Shown here: piece after piece, positions 12,440 through 24,283 of the stretch
Numbering within the stretch: the stretch's first letter is position 1
Layout of the letters: each line of letters begins with the position of its first letter
Source of the DNA: Penium margaritaceum
Taxonomy: Eukaryota; Streptophyta; Zygnematophyceae; Desmidiales; Peniaceae
Length of the DNA: 64,000 bases
Direction: 5' to 3'
Assembly (NCBI GenBank): GCA_023375785.1
Contig: SZWC01000095.1
Span: 388,277-452,276 of the forward strand
The notes under the pieces: generated by a model
The model's database searches: none
Told to the model about the DNA's origin: nothing
What the model saw: the letters and a program-made list of their open reading frames with translations, nothing else
Program-made: the position numbers and the translations under genes

Positions 12440-12719
12440 GACCCTTCTTGTTCATTTTCAGGGCTCTGGGGGTTTTCTCCGTGGTTTGTGTGACTTGACT
12501 GCGAGCCTCGCTCACCAGCCTCGTTCGCTCTGGGGGTTTTCTCCCCGGTTTGGGTGGAGCTTGACTAGTGAGCCCCACCCGTAATAGCTTGGTGAGCTGT
12601 TACTAGGCTTTCACACTTAGGGTTTGCCCCATGGCTGTCCACAAACTCATGTATACCTCCCTCTATGCTTGAATATTTGATGAGCCGTAAGTTGCATTTG
12701 ATTCGTGGGCTGATTCTCC
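12440..12719 (+). repeat. Copia-H 5' LTR, inner part
   Basis: It matches 20472-20718 of the Copia-H 3' LTR (shared CTCTGGGGGTTTTC, CTTTCACACTTAGGGTTT and TGTAAGTTGCATTGGATT-like words) and ends directly at the primer-binding site at 12720. Its outer (U3) part is not on its left. A 301-bp match to the missing part lies at 60977-61277 on the minus strand. Confidence 0.85.
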
Positions 12720-12731
12720 TGGTATCATAGC
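12720..12731 (+). promoter_or_regulatory. Primer-binding site of Copia-H
   Basis: TGGTATCATAGC matches the complement of the initiator tRNA-Met 3' end at 11 of 12 positions and abuts the LTR end at 12719. Copia-H is therefore of the ordinary 3'-end-primed type. Confidence 0.8.
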
Positions 12732-13337
12732 CAAGTTAGACTAAAAACAGTGGAAAATCTGATCGGCGCCGTGTGGCGCGTGACCGTAGATCCGCACGGG
12801 TGCCGCAAAAGCAGTACGCGCAAGGGTGTAGGCACGTCGAAGTATCTCACCTAGGTTGCGCACAGAGGGTGGAGGCGGCGGGAGAAAGGAGAGCAACATT
12901 AGAGGTGGAAGTGGGCAAGGGAGTGAGAGCCCAAGCGGTCCCTAACCATCAAGGCACAGTCGTCAACATCAATGTTTTCCAGAAGATAGGAGATATGCTA
13001 CGTCCCAATCACCACCATGCATTTATCCAACCTGGCAACACATCAACAAGTATTCTGGATTCATGGCTACATGCATTACCTCGTGGCATTTTGATATCCT
13101 CCTCTGAGGGCCTTGTAGCTGTTAGATTCACTGCAAGGTTAATCGATCAAAACCGTCGATCAAAGGGTTGTCTCAAACCGACCCCTTTGTCGATTCGACC
13201 CGACCTCCGTCGCTGCAACAGCTACGGTTGGTTCGAATGGACAGTGCAGCAGCAGCATAGAGGCAGTCACATGCCTCCTCTCTCTTTGCTGTTGGCCTTA
13301 ACACTTGGCCATCACCGGCCAACTGTTGAGGCCGTCC

Positions 13338-15222
13338 AGCATGGGCTCTCAGGCAGGGAGCTCAGCCAATGCTTCTGCAGCATCAAGCCAGTTTGATGCG
13401 GCCAGGTGGAACCCACCAAAGAAGAAACCGCTCAGTGGTGATCTCCTCACCAAAGAGCTCAGCAAGCACACTGAGCCATGTCCCACAGAAGCCAAGAATC
13501 CAGGCTGGCGTTGCGGCTCATGTGGCAAGAAAGGCAGTGGGACGTGTGGCCGCATCCGCGGTCACTTTGCAGGCAACAACCCCAACGTTGGCAAGTGCTC
13601 ACATCCCCCACCCCTGTGCCGGGATGTCCTCGGTTTGGAGCGCTGCCCACCCCCTGCTGGCTGGCAGACCGTCAATGTCAGTTTGTACAAGGGAGAGGGG
13701 AGGGAGTGGGGCACAAAGAACAAGGCGGTACTGTGGATCAAACTCTTGGAGAAACAACAGCAGGCAGAGCAGGCAGTGGTAGGTGGCTTGACTCTGGAGC
13801 CAGACAGTGATGAGGAAGCAGCGAATGGTCTGCAGCAGCAGAGGCAGCCGGCAACAACAAGGCTATAGGGTGAGGTTCCCTTGCTTGAAGTCAACAAAGT
13901 AGCCTCCTTCCGGCAGACAACCATGGTGCAGCAATCCGATCAGTCAAACAATGAACACTGCCAGCTTAGCATTGTCAAGCTGATGGACATTGCTGCCCAA
14001 CCCATCTCTTTTTTCCATGAGGTCATGCTCACTGAGGTTGTGAAGAATGCAAAGAAGACCACCTCTGCTTTCCGGCTGAATGCTAGGTCCACCGTGGTGG
14101 ATGTCCTGCTTCCAAAACTCGACAAAGAACTGGAGGAGCTGGATGTTCCTCTGAACCAGGGTTGGAGCACATACGGCTGCATTCTAGCTATGGATGAGTG
14201 GTCTGACCGTCAGGTTTGACTGATCTATAATGTGACATGGTAGTTTCAATCATCTGCAACAATGCTACAACAGTGAACAAGAAAGCCTTTGCTGATCTGA
14301 GGATGAAGCTTCCTAGACATTTTTTTCAAGGATTCCATGCTCACAACATCCACCTAATCATGGAGGATGTGGATAATTCTGCTTGGGGTTCAAGGGTGAT
14401 CGTGTGGTGTGAGAAGATTGTTGCCTTTTTCAGAAAAAATGCTATGACAAGGACGTGGCTGAAGGAGAGGACAAGAGAGAAGGTGTTGAGAATCCGTTGT
14501 GATACAGCTTTACCCCGGTCTTCTCCGTGGTGGAGAGACTCCTGGAGCTGCAGGATGAGCTCAAGACATTTGTGGCACTGGATGTTTGGAAGACGATTGG
14601 TTCTCACAGGGATGCTTCATTTTGTTCAAGGAAGTGGGAGGTGAGACATTTCATCAGGAGAAGGGTCTTCTTGCTGTAGGTGCGTCAACTGAAGGAGGTA
14701 CGGCAGCCACTGACGGCCGTACTGAGGGTCACTGACAAGCCTGGTGGGGGTGTTGGTGAGATCTATGAGGGGTTGTTGGATTGTGCTGAGCAGCTGAAGT
14801 CACTGTCTGTGAAGAAGAGTAGGAAGCCAAGAAGGGTGGCCAAGAGTCATGTGAGCTTTGTGCTGGGTAGGTTCGAGACCCGTTGGTCTAGGGACATGCC
14901 CTGTCCCTTGTCTGCTGCTGCTCGCTGGCTCCACTCGGAGCATTTCGGCAATGACCTCTCCAAGGATAGCAAAACCTTGGCAGTGTGGAAAGTGGTGGTC
15001 GAGGCCTTGGTTCCGGATGAAGAGCAAGACCAGGTAAAGAAGGAGATAGGGGCTTTTGAGAATTCTGAGACAATGGAAAATGACACAATAGCATTGCAAA
15101 CAGATGAAACACATAGGCTTCAGCTGTGTCATAAGCAAGTGTGCCTCTTTTTGACTTTTTTTGGTGTTCATGACCACTGCTTTCTAGGCTTTGGTGGCCA
15201 TTTTGGGCAGTTTCATGTGTAG
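13338..15222 (+). pseudogene. Broken hAT-superfamily transposase (DUF659 type) in the Copia-H leader
   Basis: The N-terminal part (from about 13341) has a BED-like zinc finger: CGSCGKKGSG, then GHFAG and GKCSHP, giving a C-x2-C...H...C pattern. The middle part (13881-14219) ends in YGCILAMDEWSDRQV, the DUF659 signature with the first catalytic Asp. The next part (14237-14644) has the hAT stretch HAHNIHLIMEDVDNSAW followed by KIVAFFRKNA. The last part (14680-15222) contains RFETRWSRDMPCPLSAAARW, matching the RRW...HAAxYxLNP block of plant hATs. The parts are separated by a stop at 13866-13868 and by frame changes between 14219 and 14237 and between 14644 and 14680. The C-terminal hAT dimerisation domain was not found. 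It is non-autonomous today. Terminal inverted repeats were not identified, so the element's true ends are unknown. It lies between the primer-binding site and gag of Copia-H. Confidence 0.75.
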
Positions 15223-15544
15223 TCACATCGATGTCCCTCGAGACAGTTCCATTGATGTATCGATGGGCATCGATGGACGTCGATGTCCGATGGCCCAAGC
15301 TCATCACTGCATCAAGGGTGACAGCAGAGAATCCCGGCCCAGAGAGCCACTGCGCTGGCCTGAGACAGCCTGGCAGGATTCCTAAGGGCAGGACAGGCAT
15401 TTCCCATTGAGCTTCGGGGTCGCGGCAAAAATCTGGGCCCAAAGTAGACCCATCGAATTGCTGCCAGAGTTTTTCTTTTGCAGCAAAGCGAGGGCAGCAG
15501 AGCCCACACTACCATCCTAGCTTCCTCCACGTCTGAAAGGCTCT

Positions 15545-16960
15545 ATGAGCATAGAGGAATCTGTGCCGGGAAGGGCCAGTGCCAATGCCGGAGCTGTCGC
15601 CAGTGCCGAGGTCGGTGTCAGCACTGGCACCAACACCGCCTCCATGGGGATGACATGGAAAGACTTGAGCAAGGTCTTGTCCCATAAGGACTTGACGCCG
15701 CCGGCGCTCGGCGCGTGTGACTTTCTGTCATGGAAGGACGTCTTCCTTTCATGGGCGGCGGAACACGGGCTTGAGGACTATTCCCTTGCTCCGCCATGCA
15801 ATGCAACTGACGTGCGGATGCTCCTGCAAGATTTTAATACTCTGGTCCATGCTCTTCCAGAGGAACTGCAGTATTTGATTTTTCATTTCCGCTTCGAGGG
15901 AAAAGGGGAGGATCCAACTAACCAGCGCAGCGGAGAGCCCCGATCCTACGATGAGTGGCAGCACCTAACCGCGTGAAAGGAGGAGCAGGGGATGGCCCTG
16001 GTCATTCCCTTGCATTACAAGCATCGAAAACTTTGCCCTAAGCTAGTTGCACCAGTTGTCGAGTATTGGGATGTGGCCATGGACCTTCACCGGTGCATCC
16101 TTGGTCTTGGTGCCTGCGGCACCGTCCTTGAGTGGCTGGATCTGGTGCTTCTGCACCTTGGAGAACGATACAAGGATTTCTGACGCGGCCTTCCCTGGGA
16201 GCTGAGAGTCACCGACATCAAGAACACTGACCTAGCAGAGGTGTTTGAGGAGTTATTCAACTACGAGGAAATCCTGAAAAATGAGGCACGCAAAGTCGAG
16301 GGTGCAGCAGCGAGTGCTTTCGTGCATCAGGGAGGATGCGCACCTCTTCCATTGCACCATTCCTCTGGTAGATGAGGTCGAGGAGGTTGTGGAGGCGGGG
16401 CAGGCCGAGGCGGACAAGGTGGTTGGGGATAAGGACGAGGTCAGGTAGCAGGGAACTGGTTCCGCAACTACTGTGGACAGGCAGGTCACTACTGGCACGC
16501 CTGTCCATCACTCCAGCGCATCATGACACCCACCATGCAGCAGTCACGTCCAGCAGAGTGGGCCAGTCATCAACGCCGCTCTCTCATCCAAGTCAAAATC
16601 TGCATCCTCCACCATGGACACCTCATACTGTGGCAGGACCTCTTGCGCAAGCACCCTTTGGGGCGGCAAAATTTGGTTGGCCATACCTGCAGTCACCCAT
16701 GTACCTATCGGCGCCGGCTTCATCTCCATCCTGGTACCAAGGGCCCATCTTCACGTCCCCATATGGCAACGCATCCACTCTTGTTCCAGTATGGGCACAG
16801 AGGGTGTACATCAAGACAAACAAGCCACAACAGCCGTTAGCACTCCCACCAGGACCAGGGTGGAGTACGCCCATGGAGGTGCAACCACCTGAGCCAACTG
16901 CCACCACACAGCCGCCAGGTCAGAAGTTGGGGCACACATATGTCTCCACTTCGTATGCAT
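15545..16960 (+). pseudogene. Copia-H gag region (fossil)
   Basis: The stretch begins with a typical Copia Gag opening, a short variable N-terminus and then CDFLSWKDVFLSWAAEHGLE, followed by helix-rich sequence (LEWLDLVLLHLGERYKDF). Its C-terminal part is His/Pro/Gln-rich. No clear CCHC knuckle was seen. Position, immediately before the protease region, supports the call. Confidence 0.6.
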
Positions 16961-16964
16961 AACC

Positions 16965-18280
16965 CATGGATGAATGGCTGTTTGACACTGCCACATGGAA
17001 TCATGCGTCACCGCATCGCTAGATGTTTTTCATATTGCATGCCACGCCTGATGTTGAGGGTACTAAGACTGGGTCCGGACAGGGTGTTGTGGCTGACTTG
17101 TGTTTTTTACGTGCCGTGGCTGAAAATGAACCCGCTGTTTGGGGGACAATTAGAAAAACAGGCTAATGTGTCCGCACTGACATAGAAACAACGATGCGTG
17201 CTCTTTGATTCATCTCACGCCTTGCTGGCTGACAGGCCGTTGCACACCGACATGTTGTACAAACTTACTTTGTTCCCCTTTGTTCACTCACGCATGAACT
17301 GACCCCTAATACACGTCACTACCAGCACTGACGCCACACACACACAGACACACACCTCATTCATCATTGACTTGCACATCTCAACACAGAGGCAGTTTCT
17401 GACCTACTGAAACACACTCATCACACGGCCTGCTTCCCAGTGACTGTCCGCACAGCCTCAAAGCAAATACTTGTCCTTAGTTTCACAAAGGGAAAGTACA
17501 TAGACAGACTTTTCCCAGATCTGACAATGTTACCACAAGGCCACTGGCAGTAGTGCATGTGGACCTCACTGGACCGATGCCCGTGCCATCAGTCTAGTAT
17601 GCATCACTTTATGTTTTTACCCTTGCTGATGACTATGGCCTCTTTCAATGGGAATTTCTACTGAAAACCAAGGCAGATGCCCAGTGCACAATTGTGTAAT
17701 GGATTTCACTGGCCAAGAGATAGACGGGTTGTTCACTGCTTGAGTTACAAACTGTCAGAGGAGGAGAATTCCTTGGGACACTGATGATAGAAAAAAAACT
17801 GAGAGGATCCAAGCATCAGTCCACAGTACCCTACACGCCAAAAAAAAAAAGGAGTGGCAAAACGGTGGCACAAAACCCTTGGTTATGCACTGCACACACT
17901 GCTCACTGAATCTGGGCTATCCTGTGCGTTTTGGGAAGAGGCTGTGAGGTATATCACCTGGATATGGAACAGCATTCCACAAGGTCCGCTGCCCAAGTCG
18001 GTCACACCTTGGAGAGGTGGTTCAAAGAGAAAGCTGACTTGAGGCCCGCTAGGGTGTGGGGTACACTGGCATGGGTCTGCTTTGCACCACCACAACGAGA
18101 GCACAAATTGAGTCCACGCGGTCGTTGGTGCGTCTTTGTCGGGGTGTCTCACGCCTTGAAGGCATGGTGGTTTTGGGACCCCACAAATTACTTCTTTGTT
18201 GAGAGTCAAGATGCCTCCTTCTTGGAACATGTTCCCTACAAGGTGTTCCACTCACTGCGTCATGCTACCTTGCAGTCCAT
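16965..18280 (+). pseudogene. Copia-H protease and integrase region (fossil)
   Basis: The protease is recognised from the tract around 16968 (PMDEWLFDT, the usual WxxDSGA position) and the later GTKTGSGQGVV. The integrase is recognised from the GKYIDRLFP block near 17490, a VHVDLTGPMPVPS-like stretch near 17545-17590 and, near 17855-17990, KTLGYALHTLLTESGLSCAF with WEEAV. The region is broken and decayed but its order is conserved. Confidence 0.65.
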
Positions 18281-18639
18281 GTGAGAGCACTACGCAGAGA
18301 ATGTACGTGTGCCTGTGTTCATGCTCCCTCCATCACAAGAAACAGGTCAGGTGGCTCAAAAAATGCCGATCATGAATTGACCACCTCCATGCCAAAACAC
18401 CTATTTTCGTCCACAGACCTGGTCAACACAGAGTCTAGTGCCACCGAGGCACCGCCAGGCCTCAAGCCTCTGACCCCTCCTGTGGAGACAGAAAGTGTAG
18501 CCACACCATCCCCCGAGCCACCACGACGATCCCTCCGTGCTCTCCCTAGAGTTGATTACAAACAATTACATCACACTGTTAGCAGTGCAACCACGGATCA
18601 CAACGTGACTGACCCACTGACTCTCCCTGAGGCAAGGGG

Positions 18640-20030
18640 ACGCCCAGATGCGGCTGAATGGGAAAAGGCGATGACAACTGAACTGAACTTACTGTTGGAA
18701 TATGTGGTGTACAAGCTGGTGCCCTTACCAACCTGCCTCAAGGCCATTGATGTCAAATGGGTATTTGAAATCAAAAGGAATCTCAAGGGTCTAAATGAGA
18801 AGTACAAGGCATGTCTTGTGGCCAAAGGATGTCATCAAATCCCCTGTTGGGGCTTTATAGACTCATACGCACCTATGAAAAAAGTACAAAACCAGTCGTG
18901 CTCTGATTGCAATGGGTGCACGCGAAGACTGGGAGATCCACTGAATGGATGTCAAAAACAATTCCTGAACGGACCACTGGAAGAAGAACCTATGTAAAAC
19001 AGCCAGAGGGATATGAGGATGGAACAAACAGAGTTTGGCTTCTGCTAAAGGCCCTCTATGGCTTGAAACAAGCACGTCGTACTGGAACAAAGAGATCCAC
19101 CACACCCTTAAAAGCGGCGGGATCACACAGAGTGTTTGTGACCCTTCAATGTTTCTTCACTCGGATAATGGGTCGCATGTTGCCTTGTTGATTTACGTGG
19201 ATGATCTGCTCATCTTGTCCCCCTCACTCATGCTCATTGGACAAGACAAAGCACATCTCACAACACACTACAAGAGGACAGACCTAGGCAAGGCACAAAA
19301 CTTCCTAGGCATGACCATTGCACGTGACCGCACGTCACGCACCTTGACCCTCCATCAAGGTTGATTCCTTGCCCATCTCATTGAAAAGTTCCAGCACATG
19401 GTACAAAATCTCCCACGACAGCACATACACATGAGTCCAAATGTCTACACACATCTGTTGGATGCATACAGCACGGACTACGGACCCAATACAGACCCAC
19501 AATTTACAGAAAGATCACAGGAAGTCTCTCATATCTTGCCTCTACAACACGTTTTGACATTACATGCGCAGTCAATGTCTTCGCCCAATTCAGCCAGCAA
19601 CCACGCAGCACACACCAGATAGCACTGTTGAAACTGTTGCATTATGTGCTGGACACAGCTGCACTTGGTCTGGTGTTTTCCCCTAGCACAGGTCCACTTC
19701 TAAGTGGGTACCTTTATAGTGACGATGTGCGTGATCGTGCAGCTTGCAGTCCGTGTGGATATGTCTTGCATGTGTGGGGGACTAATGTTTCTTGGTGCAG
19801 CGCCAAACAGTCATGTGCAGCGCGTAGTGTGGCCGCATGTGAAGGTATCTGGCTTGCACACTTGCTTGAAGAACTGGATGCGCACATGCCTGCTATACCT
19901 GTGGATAGAGACATCGCAACCGCACACTGCATTGCACCCAATGATGGTGTACTGCATCCACGCACAAAGCACATCAGATTTGACCATCACTTTGTTCAAG
20001 AGGTCGTGGAAGCTAGGACAATGAAGGTGT
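18640..20030 (+). pseudogene. Copia-H reverse transcriptase and RNase H region (fossil)
   Basis: RT begins with the WEKAMTTELNLL and KWVFEIKRN blocks near 18660-18780. The catalytic YVDD box is visible near 19190-19215 (LIYVDDLLIL), followed by TDLGKAQNFLGMTIARD. RNase H follows near 19630-20030 (YSDD, then ACEGIWLAHLLEEL and HPRTKHIRFDHHFV). The wording is closest to the plant Copia group that primes with the tRNA 3' end, consistent with its primer-binding site. Confidence 0.75.
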
Positions 20031-20119
20031 GTACCATCAGTGGACATGCTCATCCCCTTCCCTCCTACTTCAACTGCAACATCTCGTTTGCATGCCTGCC
20101 GCACTCCTGTCCAAGGGGG

Positions 20120-20718
20120 TGTTAACTCCTCACTGTACATATTCCCTCTATGGTGTGGCCGTGAATGCGCAGGGATTGCTGGTGCAGAGATTGGAGGTGA
20201 TGCACCGTGACAGCATACAATCCTCAAGCTCCGCACGAGTGGTCGCCTCTATCTTACTCCCATGGCCCATCTCCCTCTCACCAGAGCTCGATGGCGTCAC
20301 CTCATGCTTAGTTTCCCCTGCCAAACTTTTTTGTAGCTCACAGCTAGAAAGTGACATAGTTTAGGTCTTATGTTACAAAACGTTTTTGTGACTTGAACCT
20401 TGGCACGTAGGTACGGAAAGTGTGTGCTCCTTTTCCTAATGACATATGTTAGATGTATCTGGGCAGGGCAAGACCCTGCTCGCTTGTTTTTGGGACTCTG
20501 GGGGTTTTCGCTCCAATTCGCGTGACTCACCGGCGAGCCTTGCTCGCCGAACAACAGATGAAGCTCGACTAGCAAGCCCCACCTGTAATAGCACGGTAAG
20601 CTCTTACTAGGCTTTCACACTTAGGGTTTTTCCCATGGTTGTCCAGAAAATCATGTCTACCTCCCTCTATACCGATTGACGAGCTGTAAGTTGCATTGGA
20701 TTGGTGGGCTCATTCTCA
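20120..20718 (+). repeat. Copia-H 3' LTR
   Basis: It starts with TGTTAACTCC directly after the polypurine tract CCAAGGGGG and ends CATTCTCA. Bases 20120-20420 match 61277-60977 (minus strand; both 301 bp), and 20472-20718 match 12440-12719. The 51 bases between (20421-20471) are present in neither partner. Confidence 0.85.
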
Positions 20719-20975
20719 GGCTGGAACATAGCTGTTAAGGCTATGGACTTGTAGGGAAAGGGATAGTAAACAGGAGAATCATGAATCGGTGCTACTGGAG
20801 ATAGTGTCGCCGGCGCGAGATCATGTGTGCCGGAGGCAACGGACACGCGCACTAGACCAGATGTGCCAGAGGGAACGGACGCTGACGAAGGATCAAGTGT
20901 GCTAGAAGGGCCTAATGCTAGGACAGGATCAGGTGTGCCATAGGGAACTGACGCTACCACGGAATCAGGTGTCCA
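20719..20975 (+). other. Unassigned stretch, possibly leader of a second Copia-H copy
   Basis: It begins with a decayed primer-binding-site-like word right after the LTR and carries repeated ATCAGGTGTGCC/ATCAAGTGTGCT words with GGAACGGAC. No coding frame was recognised. Copia-I begins at 20976. Confidence 0.35.
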
Positions 20976-21052
20976 TGTTGAAAATCTGCCCCTCCGCATG
21001 CCCAAGTGCAGTGCCAGGAGGCACCGACGAGCCGCCAGAGAGAGGAAAATCC
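20976..21052 (+). repeat. Copia-I 5' LTR (shared core)
   Basis: These 77 bp match 23524-23600 with scattered changes. The true LTR end is probably a little further right (to about 21090) but the alignment by eye becomes gapped there. Confidence 0.75.
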
Positions 21053-23523
21053 TTGTAGTTGGATCTAGAGGCTCAAGGATTGCTTGGGTCCTAAAATGGA
21101 GGAACTGCTCCTGAAAGTTGACGTATCCTTGAATCTGGTGGAAGATGTTTCACCGGAATCAGAAAAGCAACGAGGGAGATTATGAGCTTCCAAAACTGTG
21201 GTGTGTGCAGCGGCTCTAGGAGCTGGCCGCGACACAACTTCCAGTGAATAATCGACCGGACTGAGTAACAATTGTCCATCTGGATGTTTTGCTCCAGAAA
21301 AACTGCCGAGGCGTCCAGTTAATAATCCACTGGATCCAGTAGTGCAAGTTGTTACTGAGGAACTTCAAAATTCTGACTGCAAGTCCGCAGACAGGTTTCA
21401 AACCTTGTCACACCCCATCACCAAACTCGACCAAAAATTGGGGGAAGTGCGTCGAACAAGCCATGCTTGTTCCTCAGCTATGAGATCCTGCAAAAGGAAT
21501 ATCCGCTTTGGAACCCGCGCACGCAAGAGATCATTCGCAGCCATGACATTGCGTTTGATGCGCAGCAGAGCTTCAGTAGTAGCACCAATGACAAGAGCGT
21601 CGGGAACACTCCAAAACAGGAGGAGTGGTTCCAGTTCCTTGACTACAAAAAGGAGCCCGCGGACAAGGAGGTCGAGGATGCGGCGTCGGAGCTTGGCGGT
21701 GCAATTGGTATAGCAGACGACGTAGAGGACTCCGATGATGATGCAGCTGGGCTAGGGATTCGGCACCTACATTGGTAGGTGCCGAAGCGTGCACTCCCGG
21801 CGGAGTTTGCGTCGGGCATCGGAGAAAAATCCTTGGGATGTGCCGCCCGTCTGGTCGACGTTTTGTTGGAGCGAGAGAGACCCTCGGGGAGCCGTCCGGT
21901 CAATTTTTCATTGGAGTGAGCGGTGTTGGAATGATTGCAGCAAAGCAACGAGGCGCCACCAAAACTGCCGCGCCGCAGCAAGAGGCAGCAGAGAGCAAGG
22001 AAGCACTTTGACACAGGCACCGATCGATGGATCGGCATGACGCGATGGATGTTGGCTGCATCAACAAAGTTAACGACTGTGCAAGAGGCACTTGCGCAAC
22101 CCAAGGGGAAGCAGTGGAACGCAGCCATCAAGTAGGAGTCGGTGTCCATTGCTTGAAATGACATGTGGGAGCTAGTTGACAGGTCGAAAGACGCCAAGGT
22201 CATCGGCTCCAAGTGGGTCTTCAAGACCAAGTTCAGGAAAGAAGGTGTGGTGGAAAAACATAAGGTGAGGCTCGTGGCAAAGGGTTACCCATAGCGTAAA
22301 GGAGAGCACTACAATGAGACTTTCACCCCCGTTGCCAACTTCACAAGCATCCGGGCGATCCTTGCAGTGGCAGCCGCGAAGAATAGGGAGTTCCACCAGA
22401 TGGAAATAAAGACGGCCTTCCTCAATGGCGTCATCAACAAAGAAATCTACATGGAGGTGCTGGAGGGCTTGGAGATGCCAGAGGGTAAGGTGTGCAGGCT
22501 GTGGAAGTCCTTATGCAAGCTAAAACAACCGCCCCGATGTTGGTATCAACAGATGGACAGCTTCATGGCACATCTCGGCTTGAAGCGTTGTGAGGCGGAT
22601 CATAGCATGTACGTGCGATGCTGTAAGAAGCTCCATCAAATAATTGCACTCTACGTGGAAAATCTGATCTTGTGATCCTCTGACCTGCTGAGCCTATAGC
22701 AGTTGAAAGAGCAGCTGAGCAGCAGGTTTCATGTGTCAGACATGGGGGAGCTGGTGTTCTACCTTGGGGTGCGCATTACGCGAAACCGGAGGATGCACAT
22801 GTCTGCAGTCCTGTCTCCTGGACCTGTGAACTGTGTGCGGTGATGGTGCCATTAAAGAAAAGAAGAGCGGGAGGATATGGCAAGGCTGCCCTACCAATCG
22901 GCGGTGGGCAGCCTCATGTACGCCATGGTGGCGAATCTACCGGACCTGGCCTACGCGGTGGGCCAAGTGAGCAGATACGTAGTTGATTGAAGGCCACTAC
23001 ACTGGCAGGCGGTCAAACGCATCCTCCGCTACCTGCAGGCGACGCGGCACGCGCGCCTGAGGTTTGACGGTAAGGGGCGGGCGAACCCCTTACGTCTGGT
23101 CAACGACACGGATGCATACTACGTTAGCGATGTGGACAAGCAAAAGTCCACATCCGGCTACGTGCTCTTCCTCGCTCGTGTAGCGGTCTCATGGTGCAGC
23201 AAGAAGCAGGACTGCATTGCCACCTTAATAGTGGAAGCAGAGTACATCGCGCTGGCTGAGGTGGTCAAGGAGGCGATGTGGCTCCACAGGTTTCTAGGGG
23301 AGCTCGCCGTGCTGAAGGTATAGCCCACGGTGGTGCAAGAGGACATTACCGGCTCCATCTCGCTAACCAAGAACCCGACGCAGCACAAGAGGACGAAGCA
23401 CAACCCGCGGATACGCGAGCGTGGCCGCAATTAGGATGACCAGCTATGATGGCCTGAAGGGTGCAGCGGAAGATGAGTAAGAGCAAGCTGGAGCAGCGGG
23501 CATGGCAGGTGCAAGGGGGAGAA

Positions 23524-23600
23524 TGTTGAAAATTTTCCCCTCCGCATGCCCAAGTGCGATGCCGGGAGGCGCCGAGGAGCCGCCAGAGAGAGGAAAATCC
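23524..23600 (+). repeat. Copia-I 3' LTR (shared core)
   Basis: Starts with TGTTGAAAATTTTCCCC directly after the polypurine tract and matches 20976-21052. It may extend to about 23634. Confidence 0.75.
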
Positions 23601-23634
23601 CATTCTAGGCTCGCGCTACAAGGATAGCGTGGCA

Positions 23635-24283
23635 GATGACATTGCCAGTAGACCACACATTGACGAGCTTCCACTCTGACTTGGTGATATCGTCATTGGG
23701 GTCATCCATTGGGCCACTAGATACGTCACTCTGTTCAGTGTCCAAAGATCCAGCATCACTCATTTGCATCTAGCAAGCACCATTGATCACCCGCAAACTT
23801 TGTGTGCACGCAAAGCTCGCGACCTAAACCGCAGAAACCATTGTTGAACCCAGATGTCCTGAGTTGAACAGGTGACAGAACTGAAACCTACCGTCCGCCC
23901 ACTTTTGTCCACAACCCATCGTACAGGACTGTGAGGGCGCGCAAACACTGTCGTCTAGTCCACATCGAATGCCGCGCCTGGTGTGCCCCGCCACATACTG
24001 CCACATGTATGCGATGGAAAACCATCTCAAACGGTTCCCTTTTGTGTAATTCACAAGTCAATCATAATGGTGCTTACTCCCAACGTTTCCGCATGGGTGC
24101 CCCGTGCGACACATGGAAAGTAGACGTCGACGTCTATTGCCTCGCCATAGCTTTTTCTTATCCAACTGGCCCCATCCGCCCAGCCTCAATCGGGACTGGG
24201 GACTGGCCAAGGCATTCTGCCAAACCCACAGCCAATCCCGAACCCCGCAGACGGCACACGCAATGTCAAGCTGGGTCTACCCA
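23635..24283 (+). other. Unassigned stretch upstream of the gypsy region
   Basis: A frame near 23628-23670 reads VADDIASRPHIDELP, which recalls the ADALSR ending of a gypsy RNase H, but it is too short to call. An open frame at 23931-24290 has no recognised domain; it could be a decayed gypsy Gag by position only. Confidence 0.3.

Larger units (their letters stand above)
12440..20718 (+). mobile_element. Copia-H: Ty1/copia element with a nested hAT transposon
   Basis: The order is inner 5' LTR (12440-12719), primer-binding site, leader interrupted by a hAT transposon, gag (about 15545-16960), protease (about 16965-17180), integrase (about 17420-18280), RT (about 18640-19370), RNase H (about 19630-20030), polypurine tract CCAAGGGGG, and 3' LTR (20120-20718). 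It is broken in many places (more than ten) and looks old. Its two LTRs differ completely in their outer third, which the inversion described in the findings explains. Directly after the 3' LTR, CTGGAACATAGCTG looks like a decayed primer-binding site, so the right LTR may also once have served a second copy. I found no target duplication shared by the two outer flanks. Confidence 0.82.
20976..23634 (+). mobile_element. Copia-I: short, internally reduced Ty1/copia element
   Basis: Terminal repeats start with TGTTGAAAAT at 20976 and 23524 and share at least 77 bp (ending GAGGAAAATCC), with weaker similarity for about 35 bp more. The 3' copy is preceded by the polypurine tract GGTGCAAGGGGGAGAA. 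The internal region starts with the C-terminal end of integrase (NPRTQEIIRSHDIAFDAQ, about 21510-21570), then RT (VIGSKWVFKTKFRKEG near 22200, HQMEIKTAFLNGVINKEIYM near 22395), then RNase H (about 23080-23440). Gag, protease and most of integrase were not seen. It is broken in several places (roughly ten). RT wording places it near Copia-A. Confidence 0.78.

Noticed and set aside
12176-12719. Reading 12176-12719 as one native Copia-H 5' LTR
   Set aside because: Its outer 264 bp have no counterpart in the Copia-H 3' LTR but match the Copia-F 3' LTR; the inversion explains the sequence better.
13128-15311. TCACTGCA at 13128-13135 and 15304-15311 as the hAT 8-bp target duplication
   Set aside because: The adjacent bases do not form terminal inverted repeats, so the 8-mer match may be chance.
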